From Polyangiaceae bacterium (GTDB taxonomy: Bacteria; Myxococcota_A; Polyangia; Polyangiales; Polyangiaceae), in contig CANJMI010000008.1 in assembly GCA_947475525.1 (NCBI GenBank), positions 124,001 through 188,000 on the forward strand: DNA of 64,000 nt. The letters are read 5' to 3'. A program made the position numbers and the translations under genes. Shown in pieces: positions 44,489-53,443 of the stretch (position 1 is its first letter; each line of letters starts with the position of its first letter). Below the pieces are notes generated by a model. That model was not told the origin of the DNA. It was given only the letters and a program-made list of their open reading frames with translations, and did no database searches.

Positions 44489-45604
44489 TCACGTGGGAAG
44501 GTGCGGCCAACCCGGGGGATCGACGTAATCGACCTCGACGCCACGGTGGGTACGGAGCGTCGTGCGGCCTGGCCCTCGAGCAACGACCCACTCCGGGCCG
44601 ACCGGCACCTTGCCTAAACCGCCGGCCGTATCGACGATGAGCTTCGGCAGCGCGAGTCCGCTCACGCGGCCCTGAAGACGCTCCATCAGCTGAATGCCGT
44701 GGTCGAACGGCGTGCGCAGGTGAGACGTGCCGCGGGCGGGGTCCATCATCAAGAGGTAGTAAGGCCGGACACGCCATCGCACGAGCCCGCGGAACAAAGA
44801 CTCGAGGGTCGCTTCGTCGTCGTTCACTCCGGCGAGCAGCACCGACTGGTTCATCACAGGAAAACCAGCATCCACGAGCATTGCACACGCGCGGGCCGAC
44901 TCGGGCGTCAGCTCTTTGGGATGGTTGAAGTGCGTCATCACCCAAATCGGATGGTGCGCTCGCAGCGCGTCGACGAGCTCCCGATCGATGCGTTGCGGCA
45001 GGCACACGGGCACCCGCGTCGCGAGGCGAATCACCTCCACGTGAGGGATCGCGCGCACCCTCTCCACGAGCGCGGCGAGACGAGGCGTCGCCAAGGTTAG
45101 CGGGTCCCCGCCGCTCAAGATGACGTCGCGGATCGCAGGGCGCGCCGCAATCGCCGCAATCGCCGCGTCGAGCGCTTCAGGCTTTAGGGGGCCTTCGCCG
45201 CCGCCGACGATCCGCGAGCGCGTGCAAAAACGGCAGTAAATTGCGCAGTGATCGGTGGTCACGAGAAGCGCACGATCGGGATAACGCTGCACGAGTCCCG
45301 GCACGAGTTCGTGTGCAACCTCGCCGAGGGGATCGACCATGTCGCCCTCCACTTCGTGGGCTTCTTCGATGCGCGGAACGACTTGACGCCGAATCGGACA
45401 GGTCGCGTCCTTGACGTCGCAGAGACCGAGGTAGTGCGGCGTGATCTGAAGCGGCAAGCCCGCAGCCTCGGCGCGGCGGGCGCCAGCGAGTTCTTCGGGA
45501 GTCAGTTCGAGGATGCGCTCGAGCTCACCCACCGTGCGTACGGCGCGCCGGAGCTGATCGCGCCAGTCATCCTGGCGGCCGCCGCGTAACGGAATCAGAG
45601 TCAT
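44489..45604 (-). CDS. kamA: KamA-family radical SAM aminomutase
   Basis: A 371-residue radical SAM and PLP enzyme. The cluster motif is CAIYCRFC (C120, C124, C127), SAM contacts follow at GGDPLTLAT, and the PLP Lys is K332 in AGGLGKVPV, as in lysine 2,3-aminomutase. It is shorter than classical KamA (about 416 residues) and lacks its C-terminal zinc-binding tail, so substrate may be free L-lysine or another amine. The EpmB alternative (EF-P lysyl modification) is less likely because EpmB lacks this Lys motif. Overlaps the PPIase stop by 4 bp. Confidence 0.85.
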   Translation of the reverse strand: MTLIPLRGGRQDDWRDQLRRAVRTVGELERILELTPEELAGARRAEAAGLPLQITPHYLGLCDVKDATCPIRRQVVPRIEEAHEVEGDMVDPLGEVAHELVPGLVQRYPDRALLVTTDHCAIYCRFCTRSRIVGGGEGPLKPEALDAAIAAIAARPAIRDVILSGGDPLTLATPRLAALVERVRAIPHVEVIRLATRVPVCLPQRIDRELVDALRAHHPIWVMTHFNHPKELTPESARACAMLVDAGFPVMNQSVLLAGVNDDEATLESLFRGLVRWRVRPYYLLMMDPARGTSHLRTPFDHGIQLMERLQGRVSGLALPKLIVDTAGGLGKVPVGPEWVVARGPGRTTLRTHRGVEVDYVDPPGWPHLPT

Positions 45605-46620
45605 GGACGAGCCGCGCCTGCGGCCGAAACCGAAGGAGACGGAGTCACCGCATCGGCATTCTCATCCGGTTCCACGCGAGGCAGCACGACGGACACCAAC
45701 GCCGCATCGTCGACGCGCACCGGGAATCGCTTGCGCATATCGGCCTCGAGGCTCGCTTCACGCTCGCGGGCATTCTCTTGAAGGATGGCGGCGCGTATCC
45801 CGCGTTCCGCTTCTGCCAACGTCCGCACGTGGCCCTTCGACATGCCGGTCAACCGCACGACGTAAAACCGATCGCCTGCACGAACAGCCTTCGCGTAGAC
45901 GTCGCCGACCTTCTCGAGCGTAAAGGCGGCCTGTGCCACCTCATCCGGTACGCCCGCGTTCTTCGCACGTGCATCCTCGCCGTTGCCGACGAGCCCGAGG
46001 TCCCCCGCCAGATCGGCCGGGGCATGGGCCTCGCGAACTTTCGGGGCATCGAGCGACTTCTCGAAGTAGAGATCTCCCCATTTTTGCGGGGAATCGAGTT
46101 TTTGCGCCTTCGCGACGACGTCGTCAGCCTGAGCGGCGTCCGCCAAGACAATCGCCGCGATGCGACGGCGCTGTGGCTCCTCGAACTCTTTTTTGTGGGC
46201 CTCGTAATAGGCGGCGATCTCCGCGGGTAGGACGTCGGCCGGAGCGCGGGCGCCTGCGCGTGCTTTCGCCAGCATCGCCTCGCGCAAGATTTGGCGCGTC
46301 GCGAGCTGAACGCTCGGCTCCTTGTCGAGACCGCGGCTCTTCGCCTCCTCCGCCAGCAGCTCGAGGTCGATCATCTTCTGGAGGAGCTCTTTGCGCCTCT
46401 CGGGCGTCTGATACCGCAGCCGATCGATGTCATCGAGCCGCTCGAGCGCTGCCGCGAAGTCGCCGACGGTGATCGTCTTGGCGCCAACGCGCGCGAGCAC
46501 AGCGGCAGCCTGCTGGCGCGTGAGGCCGGCGGGCGGCTTCTTGCCGTCTTGAAGGGGCTTCTCGTCGCAGCCGACGGCGAGGAGCATGGAAGCGAGCACC
46601 AGAGCGGAACGCAACCTCAT
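45601..46620 (-). CDS. Parvulin-like peptidyl-prolyl isomerase lipoprotein
   Basis: A 339-residue lipoprotein (lipobox LAVGC, Cys about 18). An N-terminal helical domain resembling SurA/PrsA chaperones (VGAKTITVGDFAAALERLD, RKELLQKMIDLELLAEEA) precedes a parvulin domain (EPQRRRIAAIVLADAAQADDVV, ADLAGDLGLV, YAKAVRAGDRFYVVRL). A tail with VSVVLPRVEPDENAD follows. It is probably a periplasmic chaperone for outer-membrane or secreted proteins. The in-frame sequence upstream of 46620 is Arg/Gly-rich and antiparallel to pyrH, so it is not part of the gene. It ends with an ATGA overlap into kamA. Confidence 0.85.
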   Translation of the reverse strand: MRLRSALVLASMLLAVGCDEKPLQDGKKPPAGLTRQQAAAVLARVGAKTITVGDFAAALERLDDIDRLRYQTPERRKELLQKMIDLELLAEEAKSRGLDKEPSVQLATRQILREAMLAKARAGARAPADVLPAEIAAYYEAHKKEFEEPQRRRIAAIVLADAAQADDVVAKAQKLDSPQKWGDLYFEKSLDAPKVREAHAPADLAGDLGLVGNGEDARAKNAGVPDEVAQAAFTLEKVGDVYAKAVRAGDRFYVVRLTGMSKGHVRTLAEAERGIRAAILQENAREREASLEADMRKRFPVRVDDAALVSVVLPRVEPDENADAVTPSPSVSAAGAARP

Positions 46621-46701
46621 CGCCGCAGGGGATAGCACCATCGGCGAGCGGGCTCTACAGCGGAGCCGCGAAGCCGAGCACCCAAGCGACCGTTGCGCGC
46701 G

Positions 46702-47502
46702 ATGCACGACGAGAGTAGGTGCGCCACCGTGACGCAACCTGTCGAGACCACAACCCCTCCCCCCGCCGACGCCAACCTCACCTATTCGCGCGTCGTCGTG
46801 AAGCTGAGCGGCGAAGCGCTGTGCGGCGAAAAAGGGGGCTTCGGCATCAACCCCGAGACGCTGCATGAACTCGCGGCCGAGCTCGCGAGCGTCCACCGAA
46901 TGGGCGTAGAGCTCGCGATCGTCGTCGGGGGCGGTAACATTTTCCGCGGCCTGAAGGGTGCGAGCGCCGGCATGGACCGGTCTCAAAGCGACTACATGGG
47001 CATGCTCGCCACGGTGATAAACAGCCTCGCGCTGCAAGATGCCCTCGAGCGAGCGGGCTGTCCGACGCGCGTCATGACCGCGATTGAGATTCGACAGCTC
47101 GCGGAGCCGTACATTCGCCGCCGCGCGATGCGCCACCTCGAGACGGGCAACATCGTGATTTTTGCGGCGGGCACGGGCAACCCATTCTTCTCGACGGACA
47201 CCGCGGCCGCGCTCCGCGCAATGGAAATCCAGGCGCAAGCGCTGTTTAAGGCAACGAAAGTCGAAGGCATCTACGACCGCGATCCGATGCACCACGAAGA
47301 CGCCCACATGTTCACGAACATGTCTTACGACCGTTTCCTCTCCGACCGAATTGGCGTCATGGACCAAACCGCCGTCGCCTTGTGCCGGGAAAACAAGCTG
47401 CCAATCCGCGTCTTCAAGATGAGCGAAGGCAACATCCGCAAGGTGTGCGTCGGGGAAGCGATAGGCACGCTGGTAGGGGACGAGCCGAGCACGCGGTCCT
47501 GA
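46702..47502 (+). CDS. pyrH: UMP kinase
   Basis: A 266-residue amino-acid-kinase-fold enzyme that converts UMP to UDP. Signatures are VVVKLSGEALCG, IVVGGGNIFRG, SDYMGMLATVINSLALQ, IFAAGTGNPFFSTDTAAALRA, and the C-terminal NIRKVCVGEAIGTLV. Three starts are possible: TTG 46693, ATG 46702, and GTG 46729, the last with an AGGT ribosome site. The conserved core begins at SRVVVKLSG, so all starts yield a full enzyme. It is followed by rpoZ after 78 bp in the same direction and is divergent from the PPIase gene. Confidence 0.95.
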   Translation: MHDESRCATVTQPVETTTPPPADANLTYSRVVVKLSGEALCGEKGGFGINPETLHELAAELASVHRMGVELAIVVGGGNIFRGLKGASAGMDRSQSDYMGMLATVINSLALQDALERAGCPTRVMTAIEIRQLAEPYIRRRAMRHLETGNIVIFAAGTGNPFFSTDTAAALRAMEIQAQALFKATKVEGIYDRDPMHHEDAHMFTNMSYDRFLSDRIGVMDQTAVALCRENKLPIRVFKMSEGNIRKVCVGEAIGTLVGDEPSTRS

Positions 47503-47580
47503 CGAAAGAAAACCGGGGGAGTAGCTGGCGACGCGGTCTAACCTTGCGCTCCCCCCCCATTCGACTAGAGTCCGCCCCCC

Positions 47581-47826
47581 ATGGCACGTGTCACCGTTGA
47601 AGATTGTCTCGCGCACGAAGAGAACCGTTTCGCACTCGTCGTGATGGCCGCTCGCCGCGCCCGCTCGCTGATGAAGAGCGCTCGACCCCTCGTGAACTGC
47701 CGCAACAAACCGCTCGTGACCGCCCTGCGCGAAATCGCCTCGGGCCGCGTCCATTTCGACCGCAAGAGCAGCGAAGTCGTCGAAGAGTGGATCGACCAGC
47801 AGCGCGGCACCGCCCGCGGCCTATGA
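47581..47826 (+). CDS. rpoZ: RNA polymerase omega subunit
   Basis: An 81-residue protein with the omega pattern: [24 protein letters not shown] and [13 protein letters not shown]. Omega supports assembly of the beta-prime subunit and, in many bacteria, contributes to ppGpp binding. It follows pyrH and ends 1 bp before a methyltransferase, suggesting pyrH-rpoZ-methyltransferase transcription. The preceding 78-bp spacer has a G-run and C-run that could pair (GGGGGAG with CTCCCCCC). Confidence 0.95.
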   Translation: MARVTVEDCLAHEENRFALVVMAARRARSLMKSARPLVNCRNKPLVTALREIASGRVHFDRKSSEVVEEWIDQQRGTARGL

Positions 47827-47827
47827 A

Positions 47828-48685
47828 ATGCGGCACCCGGGCCCCAGGCCCGCTCGAGCCTTAGCCAGCCGGACCACATCGGACCCCCTGGCTGAAGGCA
47901 CGGAGTCGCACTACCAAGACGCGCGCCACTACACGGCCAATTACCAAAAGCGCGTCGAGGACATCGACTACTACCTGAGCGTCGCGGAGTCGCACGGGGG
48001 CCGAGTGCTCGAATACGGTTGCGGCAACGGTCGCATCGCGCTCCCGCTCGCGCATGCAGGCTTCGATGTCGCCGGAGTGGACCTCTCGGCAACGATGCTG
48101 CGCGATTTTCGGGCAAGGCTGAAAAAAACGCCGGCCGCTGTCGCTGAACGCGTGACGCTGAAGCGGGGCGACATGCGGCGGGTCAAGCTCGACCGTCGCT
48201 TCGACCTCGTGCTCTGTACGTTCAACACGTTTCTTCATCTCTACACGTGGCAGGACGTCGAGCGTTTTCTCACGCGCGTTCGGGAGCACCTCGCGCCGCG
48301 CGGGCGGTTCATCGTCGATCTTTCGATCCCGATGCCTGAAGAGCTCGCTCGCGATCCGAAACGCCTTTTTCGGGCGCCGCGTTTCCGCCACGTCACGACC
48401 GGGGAGATGGTCCGCTACGGCGAGCGCTTCGCGTACGATCCGCTGACACAGGTCGAGATGGTGGACATGGTGTTCGAGCCGGTTGACCGCCCACGTGCAA
48501 AGTGGGTCACGCCACTTGCCCATCGGCAGTTCTATCCCCAAGAGCTCGAGGCGCTCTTTCATTACAACGGACTCGAGGTCGTGAAACGCCACGCCGATTT
48601 CAAACCGAAGGCGCCGACGCGAGACGCCGAGACGTTGATCTACCACTGCCGCGCGCGACGAAGCACGAGCCGCAGCGCCAAGTAG
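47828..48685 (+). CDS. Class I SAM-dependent methyltransferase
   Basis: A 285-residue methyltransferase. Motif I is VLEYGCGNGRIALPLA (about 60-75), the acidic residue of strand 2 is in VDLSATML, and the GDMRR, LVLCTFNTFLHL and GRFIVDLS blocks complete the fold. The C-terminal part has PLTQVEMVDMVFE and PQELEALF, as in small-molecule or tRNA methyltransferases; the substrate is not evident. It follows rpoZ with 1 bp spacing. ATG 47828 is used; a basic Arg/Pro segment precedes the fold. Confidence 0.85.
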   Translation: MRHPGPRPARALASRTTSDPLAEGTESHYQDARHYTANYQKRVEDIDYYLSVAESHGGRVLEYGCGNGRIALPLAHAGFDVAGVDLSATMLRDFRARLKKTPAAVAERVTLKRGDMRRVKLDRRFDLVLCTFNTFLHLYTWQDVERFLTRVREHLAPRGRFIVDLSIPMPEELARDPKRLFRAPRFRHVTTGEMVRYGERFAYDPLTQVEMVDMVFEPVDRPRAKWVTPLAHRQFYPQELEALFHYNGLEVVKRHADFKPKAPTRDAETLIYHCRARRSTSRSAK

Positions 48686-48739
48686 CCGCTCGCTCGATGA
48701 GGCGTCAGCCGCCGCGGCAGCAAGCCGTGAGCCTTACGC

Positions 48740-49477
48740 TCAGACGCCGATTCGCAGGCGGTTCGCGAAATTCTGCTCGAGCTTTGCGGCCAAAACTTTC
48801 GCCGCCGCAGCTTCGATGTCGTACTCGACCCGCTTGAACTCGAAGCGCCTCGCAACGGTATCGAATGCGACGAAGCTCGCGCGGTTGTCGTAGTCGCGCG
48901 GTTGCCCGACCGAGCCAACGCTGATGATGTACTTCTTGCCGGCCTCGAGGGTGAAGTCCTCGGCGGGCAGCTCCTCGACGGAGTGCCGAGTGAGCGCAAA
49001 CACCTTGCAGAGGTGCGAGTGACCAATCAGCGTCAATTGGGCCATGCGGTCGTAGATGGCCAAACACTCGCGCGCTTGCTCGGGCGCGAAGATGTAGTCG
49101 AACTCTTCGAGTCGCACGGGCGAGCCGTGGCAAAGGTCGACATCCGCGTCCTCGAGACGGTGGCTGTACGGCAGCAACGTCAACCACTCCGTGTTCGCGG
49201 CCGTCAGCAGATCGGCGTGCACGTCGAGCGCGTGGCGAGCCGCCTCATAGTAATATGAGTAATCCATGCGGCCTGCGACCGCGGCGTCGTGGTTGCCGAG
49301 GATCGTGTTGCGGGCGACCTCGCGAACAATGTTAACGCATTCGTTTGGCGAGCCACCGTAGCCGACGACGTCACCGAGGCAGTGGTACTCGTCGATCGAC
49401 TCGGACTTGAAGGCCTCGAGGACCGCGCTCAAGGCCTCGTAGTTTGCGTGGACATCGCTAAAAATTCCGAGTCGCAT
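48740..49477 (-). CDS. Metallophosphoesterase family protein
   Basis: A 245-residue calcineurin-like phosphoesterase. All five metal-binding blocks are present: FSDVHANYEAL, CLGDVVGYG, LGNHD, LCHGSP and LIGHSHL. The short helical cap and the VGSVGQPRD segment are typical of YfcE-like phosphodiesterases. Substrate cannot be read from sequence; candidates include cyclic nucleotides or phosphoproteins. It is divergent from the thiolase and convergent with the methyltransferase. Confidence 0.9.
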   Translation of the reverse strand: MRLGIFSDVHANYEALSAVLEAFKSESIDEYHCLGDVVGYGGSPNECVNIVREVARNTILGNHDAAVAGRMDYSYYYEAARHALDVHADLLTAANTEWLTLLPYSHRLEDADVDLCHGSPVRLEEFDYIFAPEQARECLAIYDRMAQLTLIGHSHLCKVFALTRHSVEELPAEDFTLEAGKKYIISVGSVGQPRDYDNRASFVAFDTVARRFEFKRVEYDIEAAAAKVLAAKLEQNFANRLRIGV

Positions 49478-49593
49478 CTTGTTGGTGAACGTCTCCCTCG
49501 CCTGACCCGCCTGACGCTATCACGAGCGAGCGATGCGCCTCTATGAAGTTTGCAAGACCGTCCGCCGCCCCGTGGCGCTGCTAGACTGCCGCC

Positions 49594-50817
49594 ATGGCCA
49601 AGGCCGAACGCGAAGCCCTCCGCACCGTTTACCTCGTCGACGCAGTACGAAGCCCGATTGGCCGGTATGGCGGGGCGCTCGCCGCCGTGCGCCCCGACGA
49701 CCTCGCAGCCCATGTGATCCGCGCGCTCATGGAACGGCAGCCCGCCGCCAAGCCTGCGCTCGATCAGGTCGTGTTCGGTGCCGCGAACCAAGCCGGCGAG
49801 GACAACCGAAACGTGGCGCGAATGGCGAGCTTGCTCGCGGGACTCGCGTACGACGTACCGGGCGTGACCGTGAATCGGCTGTGCGGTTCCGGCCTCGAGG
49901 CCATCGCGGACGCCGCGCGCATGATCGCGGTCGGCGAAGTGGAGTGCGCCATCGCGGGTGGAGTGGAGAGCATGAGCCGCGCGCCTTACGTCATGACCAA
50001 GCCGCGCGAGGCCTTCTCGCGAACCCCGCCGGAGCTCTTCGACACGTCGCTCGGCTGGCGCTTCACCAACCCGAAGCTGGCCGAACGATTCGACCTCATT
50101 TCAATGGGCGAGACGGCGGAAAACGTAGCAAAAAAGCACGGTATTTCGCGCGGAGAGCAAGACGCCTTCGCCGTCGAATCCCATCGCCGTGCCGCAGCTG
50201 CGAGTGAGCGCGGGGCGTTCGCGGACGAGCTCGTGTCGCTCGCTATCCCTCAGAAGCGGGGCGCGCCAGTGCTCGTCGACCGCGACGAATGCGTTCGCAG
50301 CGACGCCTCCGTCGAGAAGCTCGCCGCGCTAAAGCCGGTGTTCCGTTCGGACGGGTCGGTGACGGCGGGCAACTCCTCGCCGCTGAACGATGGCGCCGCC
50401 GCGGTGCTGTTGATGTCAGCGGACGCGCTCGAACGTGCGGGCCTGCAAGCGATGGCGCGAGTCGTTGCCTCGGCGACAGCGGGGGTCGAGCCCAACTACA
50501 TGGGAGAGGGACCAATCCCGGCCGTGCGCAAGCTGCTCGCGCGGACGTCGCTGAGGGTGCCGAACATCGATGCGTTCGAGCTCAACGAAGCCTTCGCGGC
50601 GCAGGCGCTGGCATGCATCCGAACGCTGGAGCTCGACCCGTCCCGCGTCAACGCAAGCGGCGGGGCGATCGCCCTCGGACACCCGATCGGCTGCTCGGGC
50701 GCGCGGATCGTGGCAACCCTCGTGCACGGAATGAGGCGCGAAGGCTCACGGTTGGGCGTGGCGTCGCTGTGCGTCGGAGTCGGCCAGGGCATCGCGATGC
50801 TGCTCGAACACGCCTGA
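49594..50817 (+). CDS. Acetyl-CoA acyltransferase (thiolase)
   Basis: A 407-residue thiolase. The acyl-accepting Cys is in NRLCGSGLEA, the general-base His in GGAIALGHPIGCSG, and the second Cys in LCVGVGQG. GVESMSRAPYVM and LNEAFAAQAL are family blocks. It may be a degradative thiolase (fatty acid or aromatic catabolism, PcaF-like) or biosynthetic; sequence alone does not settle this. No paired hydratase/dehydrogenase is adjacent. It ends 5 bp from the convergent CHAD gene. Confidence 0.92.
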   Translation: MAKAEREALRTVYLVDAVRSPIGRYGGALAAVRPDDLAAHVIRALMERQPAAKPALDQVVFGAANQAGEDNRNVARMASLLAGLAYDVPGVTVNRLCGSGLEAIADAARMIAVGEVECAIAGGVESMSRAPYVMTKPREAFSRTPPELFDTSLGWRFTNPKLAERFDLISMGETAENVAKKHGISRGEQDAFAVESHRRAAAASERGAFADELVSLAIPQKRGAPVLVDRDECVRSDASVEKLAALKPVFRSDGSVTAGNSSPLNDGAAAVLLMSADALERAGLQAMARVVASATAGVEPNYMGEGPIPAVRKLLARTSLRVPNIDAFELNEAFAAQALACIRTLELDPSRVNASGGAIALGHPIGCSGARIVATLVHGMRREGSRLGVASLCVGVGQGIAMLLEHA

Positions 50818-50822
50818 GCCGA

Positions 50823-51722
50823 TCACCGCACGAGCGCGTCCGGCATCACCACGCTCGCGAGCTCCACGGCGAGCCGTTCGAGAAGGCCGCCGGCAAGGCG
50901 CCGACGCACACCAAACAACGCGGAGTCGAGGAGCGCACGCGTCGGTGCGTCGAGGTCGCCTGCGCCGGCAACGGTCGCCCGCGCGACGTCGACATCGTGG
51001 ATGAGCCCGAGCTCCTTCTGGAAGCCGGCCGCGATGCGAGCCACTTCGAGATGCGGAGCCGCCGCGGCCAACACGCGTTCACCCTCGTCGCCACCCTTGC
51101 CGCCACCCATGCCGGCCGCGAGCATGTCGGCCGTGTACCGCAGCCGCTTGAATCGAATGCGCAGACGGTGAAATACTGCCACGTCGGAGAGGACCAGCGA
51201 CGGCAACAGTGCCCCGATGCCCGCGCGCTCCTCACGCAGGAGCCGCTGGCCAAACTCGTGGGCTTCGAACTCGCGTTTTGGAGGCGCCTTCGCCAGCGCG
51301 AGCACGTCATCGAGAATGGAATAGAGGCGCGAGTTGGCGAGCATCTGGAGCCCGACGTTCCGCAGCTCGACGAGCACGGTTGCACGACGCGCGAGCCAGG
51401 CGTCCGCCGCGGCGCGTTCCACCACGGCGAGCTCCAGCAGCTCGAGCGTCTCTACCAACACCTCTTCGTCGCGAAGCGCGTTGGTCGCTTGCGCCACGGC
51501 GCGCAGCTCACCTGCAAGACGCTCGACCGTCGAACGTCGGTAGAGCCACACGCACGCACGAAGGAACGTCCGCATGCGCCGAATACCGACGCGCAGATCG
51601 TGCACGGCTTCCTCGTCTTCGGGCGCCAATTCGAGCCGCCACAGCGCACCTTGGACGGCCTCTGCGTCTCTCCGAAGCGCCAATGAAACCACATCGCTCG
51701 CTCGCGGCGTATCGACTGTCAC
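50823..51722 (-). CDS. CHAD-domain protein
   Basis: A 299-residue helical CHAD protein. The conserved basic helix VHDLRVGIRRMRTFL (His, Asp, several Arg) matches the CHAD signature, and a second basic segment, FHRLRIRFKRLRYTADML, fits the paired repeat. CHAD proteins bind inorganic polyphosphate and localise to polyphosphate granules. A GTG start at 51722 overlaps the RNase J stop as GTGA, so translation is coupled. There is no triphosphatase (CYTH) domain. Confidence 0.88.
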   Translation of the reverse strand: MTVDTPRASDVVSLALRRDAEAVQGALWRLELAPEDEEAVHDLRVGIRRMRTFLRACVWLYRRSTVERLAGELRAVAQATNALRDEEVLVETLELLELAVVERAAADAWLARRATVLVELRNVGLQMLANSRLYSILDDVLALAKAPPKREFEAHEFGQRLLREERAGIGALLPSLVLSDVAVFHRLRIRFKRLRYTADMLAAGMGGGKGGDEGERVLAAAAPHLEVARIAAGFQKELGLIHDVDVARATVAGAGDLDAPTRALLDSALFGVRRRLAGGLLERLAVELASVVMPDALVR

Positions 51723-53443
51723 GCAAGCCCCCCGTCGTTGTGGACGACCTGCACATCGACCACCGGTCGCTGCCCAGTCGCGTCGAGAATGCGATGACGC
51801 GCGGCACGCCGCACGACCTCACCGAGGTCGGCGACGTTGCGTCCCGAGCGGTCGGCGAGAACGCCGCGCGCCGCCCCGCTTGCGGCAGCGATCGTCCGAG
51901 GCGGGTCGACTACCCCATTGACGACGACGTGAACGGTAGGCCCCCTCGACTCGTCTCCCTGGGCGACCACAATCACCACGATCCCCGCGCGTCCGAGTTC
52001 GCGACGCTGGCGCAAGACATCGGGCTCGACCACGCGCCCGCCCGCGATCGAGACTCGACCACTTATGACCGCGTCGAGGCGCGCCAGCCGCTCCTTGCCG
52101 ACCTCGATTCGATCACCGTTGAGCATCACCATCGTGTCCTCGACGCCGAGCGATCGAGCGAGCGCTTCGTGGCGCAGAAGATGCTGGAGTGTCCCGTGGA
52201 CTGGCACGAACGACGCAGGCCGAACGAGCTCGATCAACCGCTGCTGATCGTCGCGATTCGCATGGCCGCTGACATGGATTTCGGGGTCCGTCGCGCGCGT
52301 CACAAGCTCGACCCCGCGCTTCACGAGAGCGTCCTGCATCGCGAACACCGCGCGCTCGGCGCCCGGGATCACGCGGCTCGACATCACGACGAGATCGCCC
52401 GCTCCGAGGCGCAAATCAGAATGCTGATCCCCGGCGAGCCGCGCGAGTGCGCCGCGGGGTTCGGCCTGCGTTCCGGTCGCGATGTAAAGCACCCGGCGCG
52501 CCGGCAACGTGGCCGCGATCTCGGGTGCTACCACGAGGTCACTTGGCCAATCGAGCCAGCCAAGCCGCCGCCCGACATCCGCGTGGCGCCGCACGCTGCG
52601 GCCGAGCAGGCAGAGATGCCGTCCGACGCGGCGGCTTATCGCGGCGAGCGCACCGAGGCGATGCACGTTTGACGCGAACACCGCCACGACCACGCGCCCC
52701 TTCGCGGCGCCGATAATGGGCTCGAGCGCAAGCGAAACACCGAGCTCACCGCCAGCGTGACCGGCCTGGAATACGTTCGTGCTGTCGGACAACAGCAAGC
52801 GCACTCCGTCATCGCCGGCCCGAGCGAGGCGCGCCTCGTCGGTCGGTTGCCCATCGAGCGGCTCCGCCTCGAGCTTGAAGTCGCCGCTATGGATGATGGT
52901 GCCCGCGTGCGTGCCTACGATCAACGCCGTCGCGTCGACGATCGAATGGGTCACCCGAACGGGCTCCACGTCGAACCCACCGAGGCAAACCCGCTCGCCT
53001 GGCTTGATGGGTTGCAGGCGGTAGGCCGATGCGTCGACACCGACGTCGGCAAGCCGGTCCCGCGACAACTCGAGCGCATACGGCGGCCCGACGATCGACA
53101 GCGGAGGCGCGCCGCGCCGCCCGAGCGCCTCGATCAAATACGGGATCGCGCCGATGTGGTCCTCATGCCCGTGCGTGACCACAAGAGCCCGCAACGGCAC
53201 GGCGTCATCGAGAACGGCGTCGAAGCGCGGATGGATGAGGTCGACCCCGTCGTCCTGGGACGGAAAGGTCACGCCGCAATCGATCAGCAGCCGCTCTCGC
53301 TCACCACCCGTCACCTGCTCGAGCGCAAGGCAGTTCATACCGATCTCGCCGAGACCGCCAAGCGGCGAGAGAACAAGTGAGGAATTCACGTTGGGTCCAT
53401 CTTGCAGCGGGGGAGCGTCCGTGCGGAGCGTCCCGGCAATCAC
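51719..53443 (-). CDS. rnj: Ribonuclease J
   Basis: A 574-residue metallo-beta-lactamase/beta-CASP ribonuclease with endo- and 5'-exonuclease activity on RNA. Zinc motif THGHEDHIGAIPYL is followed by THSIVDA, HSGDFKLE and LLLSDSTN. The beta-CASP part has FASNVHR, TGTQAEPRGALAR and HVSGHANRDD. A C-terminal domain (about 430-560) is present. The interval after LLLSDSTN is slightly altered from the Bacillus form. Together with rng, both major RNA-decay enzyme types occur in this window. It is divergent from nrdJ across a 659-bp spacer. Confidence 0.93.
   Translation of the reverse strand: MIAGTLRTDAPPLQDGPNVNSSLVLSPLGGLGEIGMNCLALEQVTGGERERLLIDCGVTFPSQDDGVDLIHPRFDAVLDDAVPLRALVVTHGHEDHIGAIPYLIEALGRRGAPPLSIVGPPYALELSRDRLADVGVDASAYRLQPIKPGERVCLGGFDVEPVRVTHSIVDATALIVGTHAGTIIHSGDFKLEAEPLDGQPTDEARLARAGDDGVRLLLSDSTNVFQAGHAGGELGVSLALEPIIGAAKGRVVVAVFASNVHRLGALAAISRRVGRHLCLLGRSVRRHADVGRRLGWLDWPSDLVVAPEIAATLPARRVLYIATGTQAEPRGALARLAGDQHSDLRLGAGDLVVMSSRVIPGAERAVFAMQDALVKRGVELVTRATDPEIHVSGHANRDDQQRLIELVRPASFVPVHGTLQHLLRHEALARSLGVEDTMVMLNGDRIEVGKERLARLDAVISGRVSIAGGRVVEPDVLRQRRELGRAGIVVIVVAQGDESRGPTVHVVVNGVVDPPRTIAAASGAARGVLADRSGRNVADLGEVVRRAARHRILDATGQRPVVDVQVVHNDGGLA

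Noticed and set aside
46621-47754. A minus-strand extension of the PPIase reading frame that would make a 717-residue protein
   Set aside because: It is antiparallel to pyrH and rpoZ, is Arg/Gly-rich without domains, and the true lipoprotein signal starts at 46620.
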